Part shown: piece by piece, positions 1 to 5,555 of the stretch
Layout of the letters: each line of letters begins with the position of its first letter
Position numbering within the stretch: the first letter of the stretch is position 1
DNA from: an uncultured Hyphomicrobiales bacterium
GTDB taxonomy: Bacteria; Pseudomonadota; Alphaproteobacteria; Rhizobiales; Aestuariivirgaceae
Direction: 5' to 3'
DNA: 8,828 bases
NCBI GenBank assembly: GCA_903930095.1
Contig: CAIYXE010000352.1
Coordinates: 1 to 8,828 of the forward strand
Translations under genes and position numbers: made by a program
The notes under the pieces: model-generated
The model's database searches: none
Seen by the model: only the letters and a program-made list of their open reading frames with translations
Told to the model about the DNA's origin: nothing

Positions 1-453
1 ATCCTGCTCGTCGCCGTGCTGGGATCGGGGCTGCACTCGGTGATCGTGGCCATTGTGGTGATTGACTGGACGCGCTTTGCCCGCGTGGTGCGGGCCGAGA
101 CGCTGCAGCAGGCGCGGCTGGAATATGCCGAGGCCGCGACCGCGCTGGGCATGGGGCGGATGGCGGTGCTGTTCCGCGAGATCCTGCCCAATGTGCTGCC
201 CGTCGTGCTCGTTCTCTTGTCGCTGGAGATGGGGATCGCGGTGATCGTGGAGGCAATCCTGTCCTTCGTCGGGCTGTCGGTATCGACGGACACCCCGACC
301 TGGGGCGGCATGATCGCGGAGGGACGCCAGATCATTTACCAGGCGTGGTGGGTGCTGGTCTTCCCGCTTGGCGCGCTGTTCCTCACCGTGCTTGCCTTCA
401 ACCAGCTGGGAGACGGGTTGCGCCAATGGCTTGACCCGATGCTGAAGCGGTGA
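1..453 (+). CDS. Dipeptide/oligopeptide ABC transporter permease, DppC/OppC-like (5'-truncated by window edge)
   Basis: This is the C-terminal part of an inner-membrane permease subunit of a peptide-type ABC importer. The frame is open from the first base, so the true start lies upstream; the GTG at 16 falls inside a hydrophobic segment and is not a credible start. About 150 residues remain, roughly half of the usual 280-300 residue DppC. The cytoplasmic EAA loop that docks on the ATPase is clear (EAATALGMG at residues 44-52 counted from base 1, then FREILPN). Hydrophobic segments flank it, and the C-terminus has the DppC-style ending NQLGDGLRQWLDP. The stop overlaps the next gene's GTG by four bases (GTGA), which indicates translational coupling to the ATPase. 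The DppC/OppC-type call is firm; the substrate (dipeptide, oligopeptide, opine, nickel or other) cannot be told from this fragment. Confidence 0.93.
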   Translation: MLLVAVLGSGLHSVIVAIVVIDWTRFARVVRAETLQQARLEYAEAATALGMGRMAVLFREILPNVLPVVLVLLSLEMGIAVIVEAILSFVGLSVSTDTPTWGGMIAEGRQIIYQAWWVLVFPLGALFLTVLAFNQLGDGLRQWLDPMLKR

Positions 454-1295
454 CGGCGGTGATCGACATCCGGAACCTGTCTGCCGCCAGCGCCGTGGGG
501 CCGATCCTGCGCGACGTCTCCCTTCAGGTGAAGGCCGGGGAGGTGATGGCGCTGGTGGGCGAGAGCGGGGCTGGCAAGTCCACCATCGCCAAGGCGGTGC
601 TCGGCATCTTGCCGGCGGGCATCCGGATCACCGCCGGCAGCATCCTGTTCGAGGGAACAGACCTTCTCACGCTGCCGCCGCCGAAGCTGCGCGAGCTGCT
701 GGGCGTGCGCATCGCCCTCATTCCGCAGGACCCGCTGACCTCGCTCAACCCCGCGCGCCGCATCGGCGACCAGCTGACCGACGGGTTGCGGCTGCGCGCT
801 GGATTGAGCAGCAAGCAGGCCGATGTGCAAGCGCTGCAGCTTCTGGAGGACGTGCACATCCGCGAGCCAGGGCCCGTCATGCGGCGCTATCCGCATGAGC
901 TTTCAGGCGGGATGCGCCAGCGCGTGCTGATCGCCCAGGCCTTTTCGCTGAAGCCGCATGTGATCATCGCCGACGAGCCGACCACCGCACTCGACGTGAC
1001 GGTGCAGAAGCAGGTGCTGCGGCTGATCCGCGAGATGCAGCGCGCCCATGGCACGACGCTGCTGTTCGTGACCCATGATCTGGGCGTTGTGGCGCAGATT
1101 TCCGACCGGATGACCGTTCTCTATGGCGGCAAGGTGCTGGAACAGGGCGCGACAGCCGACGTGCTGGGTGCGCCGCGCCATGCCTATACCCAGGCGCTGC
1201 TGGCCGCGAGCCCGCGCTACGACAGGCCGGAACAGAACCTGCGGCCGGTGCCCGACGCGCTGATCGCCGAACTCAAGCGGGAGATTGGCGGCTGA
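450..1295 (+). CDS. Dipeptide/oligopeptide ABC transporter ATP-binding protein, DppD/OppD-like
   Basis: This is a cytoplasmic ATPase subunit that would pair with the following DppF-like ATPase to drive the upstream permease. It has 281 residues with a complete nucleotide-binding domain: Walker A GESGAGKS at 37-44, Q-loop Q93 in PQDPLTSLNP, signature LSGGMRQ at 151-157, Walker B IIADEP at 172-177, D-loop ALD at 180-182 and switch His209 in THDL. The QDPLTSLNP and DEPTTALDVT wording is typical of the OppD/DppD branch. The GTG start at 450 gives the four-base overlap with the permease; an in-frame GTG at 459 is the alternative. The C-terminal extension is short: the HAYTQALL motif is present, but the protein ends about 40 residues earlier than E. 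coli DppD (about 327 residues) and contains no cysteine. It therefore lacks the cysteine-rich iron-sulfur tail known in some family members. Confidence 0.95.
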   Translation: MTAVIDIRNLSAASAVGPILRDVSLQVKAGEVMALVGESGAGKSTIAKAVLGILPAGIRITAGSILFEGTDLLTLPPPKLRELLGVRIALIPQDPLTSLNPARRIGDQLTDGLRLRAGLSSKQADVQALQLLEDVHIREPGPVMRRYPHELSGGMRQRVLIAQAFSLKPHVIIADEPTTALDVTVQKQVLRLIREMQRAHGTTLLFVTHDLGVVAQISDRMTVLYGGKVLEQGATADVLGAPRHAYTQALLAASPRYDRPEQNLRPVPDALIAELKREIGG

Positions 1296-2092
1296 TGCTG
1301 ATCGAGGCGCGCAACATGTCACTCGATGTGCCGGACATGAGCCAGCAGCTGCTGATCGGCCGCCGCCGCAGGCTGCGCATCCTGAACAACATCTCGATCT
1401 CTATCGCGAAGGGCGAGAGCGTGGGGCTGGTGGGAGAGTCGGGCTCCGGCAAGACCTCGCTCGGGCGCAGCCTGCTTCGGCTGTACGAGCCCAGCGAAGG
1501 CCAGATCCTGTTCGACGGCGAAGACATCACGCACGCAGCGCCGGCCGCGCTGAAACCCCTGCGCCGGCGCATGCAGATGATCTTCCAGGACCCGCAGTCA
1601 TCGCTCAATCCGCGCCGCAGCATCGGCGGCATCCTGGAAGGTGCACTGCGCCTGCATGGACTGGATGCTTCCTCCACCGCCATTGCCGCGCTGCTCGACC
1701 GGGTGGGGCTTCCGGCCAGCGCCATGGGGCGCTATCCGCACCAGCTCTCCGGCGGGCAGCGCCAGCGCGTGGGGATTGCGCGCGCCATCGCGCTCAAGCC
1801 GGATTTCGTGGTCGCCGACGAGATCGTCTCCGGCCTCGACGTATCAACCCAGGCGCAGGTGCTGGACCTGCTGCGGCGCCTGCGCGCGGAGATGGGCATG
1901 GCGCTGGCCTTCATCAGCCATGACCTTTCGGTGGTGCGCGCGCTGTGCGAGCGGGTGGTGATCATGCGCGGCGGCGAGATCATCGAGGAGGGGAGGACGG
2001 CGGAGGTGTTCGCCGCACCCCGCAGCCCGTTCACGCGGACCCTGATCGACAGCATACCGCTTCCCGAAGTGCGCGAAAACTGGCTAGACTGA
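1295..2092 (+). CDS. Dipeptide/oligopeptide ABC transporter ATP-binding protein, DppF/OppF-like
   Basis: This is the second ATPase of the peptide-type importer, 265 residues long. Its ATG overlaps the preceding stop by one base (TGATG), so translation is probably coupled. Walker A is GESGSGKT at 47-54, the Q-loop is Q98 in FQDPQSSLNP, the signature is LSGGQRQR at 151-158, Walker B is VVADE at 172-176, and the switch histidine is His209 in SHDL. The stretch before Walker A (SQQLLIGRRRRLRILNN) corresponds to the DppF region that places an extended basic segment before the core domain. The D-loop region reads DEIVSGLDVS where most DppF proteins have DEPVSALDVS. At 265 residues it is shorter than typical DppF (about 330), with most of the C-terminal peptide-transporter tail missing, as in the DppD-like partner. 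Substrate is unknown. Confidence 0.95.
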   Translation: MLIEARNMSLDVPDMSQQLLIGRRRRLRILNNISISIAKGESVGLVGESGSGKTSLGRSLLRLYEPSEGQILFDGEDITHAAPAALKPLRRRMQMIFQDPQSSLNPRRSIGGILEGALRLHGLDASSTAIAALLDRVGLPASAMGRYPHQLSGGQRQRVGIARAIALKPDFVVADEIVSGLDVSTQAQVLDLLRRLRAEMGMALAFISHDLSVVRALCERVVIMRGGEIIEEGRTAEVFAAPRSPFTRTLIDSIPLPEVRENWLD

Positions 2093-2109
2093 CAGGACAG
2101 AGGCACACC

Positions 2110-2712
2110 ATGAGGAAGGCGCCACGCATGCTGCTCTACACCGCGCTTGCCCTGGCGGCCGTGCTCATCGGCGGGGTGCTGTTCTGGTTCATACAGACGC
2201 GCAACGTCGAGACTGCGCCCTATCAGGTGATCGAGGCCGATGGCGACATCGAGATCCGCGCCTATCCGGAACTCGTCGTCGCCGAGGTGACGCGGAGCGG
2301 AACACGGGACGAGGCCGTTCGGTCAGGCTTCGGCCCGCTGGCCCGCTATATCTTCGCCAGGGAACGCGAAGGCGAGAAGATCGCCATGACGGCTCCCGTG
2401 ACCCAGAAGGCCAAGGGCGATTCCTGGACGGTGCAGTTCATCATGCCCTCCTCCCATGACCTCGACAGCCTGCCGAAGCCCGCCGGCGCCGACGTTGCGC
2501 TGAAAACGCTGCCGCCTGCCCGGCGCGCCGCCATCAGGTTCAGTGGATGGTGGTCGGACGAGCTGTTCAAGGCCAAGGACGCAAAGCTCCTCGCGTGGCT
2601 CACGGCGCGCGGGCTGACACCATCCGGCACGCCGACCTTCGCCTATTACAACGACCCGTTCACGCCCGGCTTCCTGCGCCGCAATGAGATCCTCTACGAT
2701 CTGGCGCCGTGA
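2110..2712 (+). CDS. SOUL-family haem-binding protein, membrane-anchored
   Basis: This 200-residue protein belongs to the SOUL/HBP haem-binding family. A basic N-terminus (MRKAPR) and one hydrophobic segment at about 8-28 with no obvious signal-peptidase site suggest an inner-membrane anchor with the soluble domain in the periplasm. Family hallmarks are YQVIEADGDIEIRAYP at about 38-53, the central KIAMTAPV at about 90-97, and the C-terminal YYNDPFTPGFLRRNEIL at 179-195. The frame is open upstream into the ATPase gene, but I place the start at 2110 because AGAGG sits at 2099-2103, six bases before the ATG, and the anchor begins there; an ATG at 2128 is the alternative. The 17-base gap after the DppF-like gene suggests a shared transcript. 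Haem binding is known for animal relatives; the role of bacterial members is poorly defined, so a link to haem handling is inference. Confidence 0.9.
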   Translation: MRKAPRMLLYTALALAAVLIGGVLFWFIQTRNVETAPYQVIEADGDIEIRAYPELVVAEVTRSGTRDEAVRSGFGPLARYIFAREREGEKIAMTAPVTQKAKGDSWTVQFIMPSSHDLDSLPKPAGADVALKTLPPARRAAIRFSGWWSDELFKAKDAKLLAWLTARGLTPSGTPTFAYYNDPFTPGFLRRNEILYDLAP

Positions 2713-2717
2713 AGCCG

Positions 2718-2735
2718 GACCCCGGTTGGGGGGTC
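2718..2735 (+). terminator. Small hairpin after the SOUL gene, possible weak terminator
   Basis: GACCCC at 2718-2723 can pair with GGGGTC at 2730-2735 around a six-base GGTTGG loop, five bases after the SOUL stop codon. No T-run follows, so this is not a standard intrinsic terminator. The right arm can pair instead with GACCC at 2738-2742, but that would leave only a two-base loop. The position fits an mRNA end or processing site between the SOUL gene and the binding-protein gene; the function is unproven. Confidence 0.25.
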
Positions 2736-2752
2736 TCGACCCGCGCCTGCGA

Positions 2753-2806
2753 TTCACATAGCCTTTCAACCAAGTAACAAAACCGGTCACAAAAAGGGAA
2801 AGCGAC
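2753..2806 (+). promoter_or_regulatory. Possible promoter and ribosome binding site of the PotD-like gene
   Basis: The 94-base gap between 2713 and 2806 is the longest gene-free stretch of the window, and its right half is clearly richer in A/T than the rest. TTCACA at 2753-2758 matches the -35 consensus at five of six positions. A poor -10 candidate, TAACAA at 2775-2780, follows with a 16-base spacer. AAGGGAA at 2794-2800 is a good Shine-Dalgarno six bases before the ATG at 2807. The ribosome site is convincing; the promoter is a guess from a weak match. Confidence 0.3.
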
Positions 2807-3856
2807 ATGAAGGGAAGAAAGCTCTACTCGATGGTCTTCGGCGCGGCACTCGTGCTGCTCACGCCGGCCGCCGCCATGGCGGAGAAGCTCGTGATCTCGA
2901 ACTGGGACGGCTACATGCCGAAAGACATGGCCGAGAAGTTCAAGGCCGCCACGGGAATCGACCTCGAGATCGCGGTGCATGCCACCAATGAAGAGATCAT
3001 GGGCAAGGTCACCGCTTCAGGCGGCGAAGGCTTTGACGTGCTGTTCGTGTCATCGCCCTTTGCCGAGGCGCTCAACAACCTGGGGCTCGTCCAGCCGATC
3101 GACCATTCGAAGGTTCCCAACCTTGCCAATCTCTACCCGGAAGCAACCCAGCTGAAGCATGACCCGGGCAATGTGTTCTCGGTGCCCTACACATGGGGCA
3201 CGACGGGGCTGTGCTACCGCTCCGACCTGGTGAAGGGCACGCCGGAGAGCTGGAATGACCTGCTGAAGCCCGCAGAAGAGCTGAAGGGCAAGATCACCAT
3301 GCTCTCCACCGACCGCTGGCTGATGGCCGCGGGCTTCCTTGCCAATGGCATGTCCGTCAACACCACGGAACAGGCCGATCTCGACAAGGTGCGCGACCAG
3401 CTGATCGAGACCAAGCGGCAGCTGCTGGCCTTCGACGACACGACATTCTACTCCAAGCTCGTCTCCGGCGAGGCGTCGCTCGTGCAGGCATGGGACGGCT
3501 GGTGCAACTATGGCATCGCCGAGAAGCCGGAGATCAAATACGTGATCCCCAAGGAAGGCTCTGACCTGTGGGTGGATGCCATCGTGGTCACCAAGGCATC
3601 CAAGAACCCCGAGGCGGCGCACAAGTTCATCGACTTCGTGCTCAACGCCGAGAACGGCAAGTGGGTGGTCGAGAACATCATGTACAAGAGCCCCAACAAG
3701 GCCGGCATGGAAGCCGTCGACAAGGCCATGCTGACGCAATACCCCAACATGGCGATCACGCCTGCCGACCTCCTCAAGTTCGAGCAGCTGCGCGACCTGG
3801 GCGCCGGCATGAAGGCCTTCTCGCGCACCGTTTCCGAGATCATGGCCGCCAAGTGA
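2807..3856 (+). CDS. ABC transporter substrate-binding protein, polyamine (PotD/PotF) type
   Basis: This is a secreted periplasmic binding protein of 349 residues that delivers its ligand to the two permeases encoded downstream. A signal peptide is clear: a basic start (MKGRK), a hydrophobic core at about 8-20, and AMA followed by Glu26 as the likely cleavage site. The mature part starts with LVISNWDGYMP, the PotD/PotF hallmark (NWTEYVP in E. coli PotD). Trp33 and Tyr36 match PotD pocket residues Trp34 and Tyr37. Trp229, Trp255 and Asp257, in AWDGW and LWVDAI, match further PotD pocket aromatics and its amine-binding Asp. PotD Tyr85 appears to be Phe85 here, and the counterpart of Glu171 is not evident near STDRW at 167-171, so the ligand may be a polyamine or a related amine or other solute. 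The start is supported by AAGGGAA six bases upstream. A hairpin follows the stop before the permease gene. Confidence 0.92.
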   Translation: MKGRKLYSMVFGAALVLLTPAAAMAEKLVISNWDGYMPKDMAEKFKAATGIDLEIAVHATNEEIMGKVTASGGEGFDVLFVSSPFAEALNNLGLVQPIDHSKVPNLANLYPEATQLKHDPGNVFSVPYTWGTTGLCYRSDLVKGTPESWNDLLKPAEELKGKITMLSTDRWLMAAGFLANGMSVNTTEQADLDKVRDQLIETKRQLLAFDDTTFYSKLVSGEASLVQAWDGWCNYGIAEKPEIKYVIPKEGSDLWVDAIVVTKASKNPEAAHKFIDFVLNAENGKWVVENIMYKSPNKAGMEAVDKAMLTQYPNMAITPADLLKFEQLRDLGAGMKAFSRTVSEIMAAK

Positions 3857-3868
3857 CACGCAGAACCG

Positions 3869-3893
3869 CCTCTCCCGGCACGGCCGGGAGAGG
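3869..3893. promoter_or_regulatory. Perfect 11-bp intercistronic hairpin (palindromic element) between binding-protein and permease genes
   Basis: CCTCTCCCGGC at 3869-3879 is exactly complementary to GCCGGGAGAGG at 3883-3893, leaving a three-base ACG loop. It lies 12 bases after the binding-protein stop and 12 bases before the permease ATG. There is no T-run. Such structures between binding-protein and permease genes can stabilise the upstream mRNA and lower permease expression. The right arm contains GAGAGGA, the only Shine-Dalgarno-like sequence before the permease, so folding would also mask it. The sequence resembles CCTCTCCC...GGGAGAGG palindromes dispersed in alphaproteobacterial genomes; that family link is from memory. 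Confidence 0.75.
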
Positions 3894-3905
3894 ACCACTC
3901 CCGCG

Positions 3906-4763
3906 ATGAAGCCGCAGCACGCATCCTGGCTCCTCATGGCGCCCGGGCTCATCTGGCTCGGCCTGCTGATGGTCTTGCCCTGCGCGCTGGTCTTCGTGCT
4001 GATCTTCTTCGAGCGCGGAATCTATGGCGGCATCGACTGGGCAGCACCCACGCTGGAGAACATCCGCCGCGTCCTCGACCCGCTCTATCTCTCGATCTTC
4101 CTCGACAGCGCGCTGGTGGCGCTCAGCGCCACGGTCATCGCGCTGCTGATCGGCTATCCCGCCGCCTATGCCATCGCCACGGCGCCGCCGTCGCGGCAGA
4201 CCGCCCTTCTGTTCCTTGCCATCCTGCCATTCTGGACGAACTACCTGATCCGCACCTATGCGTGGATCGTGCTGCTGAACCCGGCAGGCCTGATCAATGC
4301 CGCACTCACCGGCACGGGCCTGACATCCGAGCCGCTGCCGCTGCTCTACACCCGGCCCGCGGTCGTGCTGGGGCTGGTCTACAGCTATACGCCCTTCGTG
4401 ATCCTCGCGGTCTATTCCGCCCTGCAGCGCCTCGACCCCAGCTACGCGGAAGCCTCACGCGATCTGGGCGCGGGCCGGGCGCAGACCTTCCTGCGCATCA
4501 CGCTGCCGCTCACCGCGCCGGGCGTTGCGGCGGGCGCCGTGTTCGTCTTCGTGCTGTCGATCGGCAATTTCGTGACGCCGGATCTCCTGGGCGGCGGCAA
4601 GTTCCAGATGGTGGGCAACCTCATCTACGACCAGTTCCTCTCCGCACGGGACTGGCCCTTCGGCGCGGCGCTGTCTGCCCTTCTCATCGGGCTGATGATG
4701 GTGCTGCTGTTCGCACAGGCCATCGCCACGCTCCATGCCAGAGGCGGCCATGCGCGCGCTTGA
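3906..4763 (+). CDS. ABC transporter permease, PotB/PotH-like (polyamine type)
   Basis: This is one of two inner-membrane permeases of the polyamine-type importer, 285 residues, the usual length for PotB/PotH. Hydrophobic segments span about residues 7-30, 58-80, 95-120, 150-172, 205-230 and 250-278. The ATPase-docking EAA loop reads EASRDLGAG at 182-190, followed by FLRITLP. Other PotB-like wording is the start SWLLMAPGLIWLGLLMVLP, the LPFWTNYLIRTYAW segment near 107-120, and SIGNFVTPDLLGG. The start at 3906 is supported by the PotB-like N-terminus. The only ribosome-site candidate is GAGAGGA at 3888-3894, which is 11 bases away and sits in the arm of the preceding hairpin, so translation may be modest or structure-controlled. 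Its end overlaps the next permease gene by 14 bases. No partner ATPase gene is adjacent. Confidence 0.94.
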   Translation: MKPQHASWLLMAPGLIWLGLLMVLPCALVFVLIFFERGIYGGIDWAAPTLENIRRVLDPLYLSIFLDSALVALSATVIALLIGYPAAYAIATAPPSRQTALLFLAILPFWTNYLIRTYAWIVLLNPAGLINAALTGTGLTSEPLPLLYTRPAVVLGLVYSYTPFVILAVYSALQRLDPSYAEASRDLGAGRAQTFLRITLPLTAPGVAAGAVFVFVLSIGNFVTPDLLGGGKFQMVGNLIYDQFLSARDWPFGAALSALLIGLMMVLLFAQAIATLHARGGHARA

Positions 4764-5520
4764 TGCCTGGCTTGCCACCGTCTACGGCTTTCTCTACCTG
4801 CCGATTGCGGTGCTGATGGTGCTGTCCTTCAACAAGTCGGGCATGCCGACCGCCTGGGGCGGCTTCTCGCTGGAATGGTATGGCGCGCTGGCCGCCAATG
4901 CGAAGATCACCGGGGCGGCGTGGAATTCCATCATCGTCGCCGTCTGGTCGACCGCGATCTCGACCGTCATCGGCACCCTTCTGGCGCTCGGCGTGGAGCG
5001 GGTGCGGCCATCGGCCCCGCGCGAGGCGCTGCTCTTTGCGCCGATGATCATTCCGGACATCGTGCTGGCGATTGCGCTGCTCTCGTTCTTCACGCTGATC
5101 AAGTTCACGCTGGGGCTGCACTCCATCATCATCGCCCATGTGGTGTTCAACATCGCCTTCGTGACCGCCGTCGTGCGGGCGCGGCTCAGGTCTTACGACT
5201 GGTCTCTCAACGAGGTCTCGCGCGATCTCGGCGCCTCGGCCTTCACCACCTTCCGGCGCATCACCCTTCCGCTGATCGGGCCATCGGTCGCCGCGGCGGC
5301 ACTTCTTGCCTTCACGCTGTCGATCGATGAGTTCATCATCGCCTATTTCACCGCCGGGGCCGGTCAGGCCTCGACAACGCTGCCGATGCAGATCTATGCC
5401 ATGATCCGTTTCGGCGTGACGCCCGAGATCAACGCCATGGCGAGCGTCGTCATGGTGGTGAGTTTCGTGATGATCTTCACCGCCCAGCGCCTGAACCGGG
5501 GGCGCATTCCGGGGGCATGA
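4750..5520 (+). CDS. ABC transporter permease, PotC/PotI-like (polyamine type)
   Basis: This is the second permease of the importer, 256 residues from the chosen start. Hallmarks are the opening YGFLYLPIAVLMVLSFNKS, the SLEWYGAL motif, LAPMIIPD-like wording (LFAPMIIPDIVLAIALLSFF) after the second membrane segment, and SIDEFIIAYFTAG near the C-terminus, all typical of PotC/PotI. The EAA loop reads EVSRDLGAS at 155-163 and continues into FRRITLP. I chose the ATG at 4750 because AGAGG at 4740-4744 lies five bases upstream. The in-frame ATG at 4735 would add five residues and has no ribosome site. The gene overlaps the PotB-like gene by 14 bases, so the two are probably translationally coupled. 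The ATPase that powers this pair must be encoded elsewhere or shared. Confidence 0.94.
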   Translation: MRALDAWLATVYGFLYLPIAVLMVLSFNKSGMPTAWGGFSLEWYGALAANAKITGAAWNSIIVAVWSTAISTVIGTLLALGVERVRPSAPREALLFAPMIIPDIVLAIALLSFFTLIKFTLGLHSIIIAHVVFNIAFVTAVVRARLRSYDWSLNEVSRDLGASAFTTFRRITLPLIGPSVAAAALLAFTLSIDEFIIAYFTAGAGQASTTLPMQIYAMIRFGVTPEINAMASVVMVVSFVMIFTAQRLNRGRIPGA

Positions 5521-5555
5521 ACACAGGCAGCAATCCGGCCAGAGGGAGAGGAACG

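Noticed and set aside
1945..2109. Upstream extension of the SOUL reading frame
   Set aside because: It overlaps the DppF-like gene in another frame, encodes an Arg-rich stretch unlike the family, and the ribosome site and membrane anchor support the start at 2110.
3050..3952. 300-codon open frame on the minus strand, opposite the PotD-like gene
   Set aside because: Low-complexity His/Leu/Gly-rich translation without any motif, fully opposed to a well-supported gene.
4735..4749. Earlier ATG for the PotC-like permease
   Set aside because: There is no Shine-Dalgarno before 4735; AGAGG is well placed for the ATG at 4750.
5517..5555. Earlier ATG for the glycosyltransferase, overlapping the permease stop as ATGA
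   Set aside because: No ribosome site precedes it, whereas the ATG at 5556 has a strong purine-rich site. It remains possible through coupling, but is less likely.
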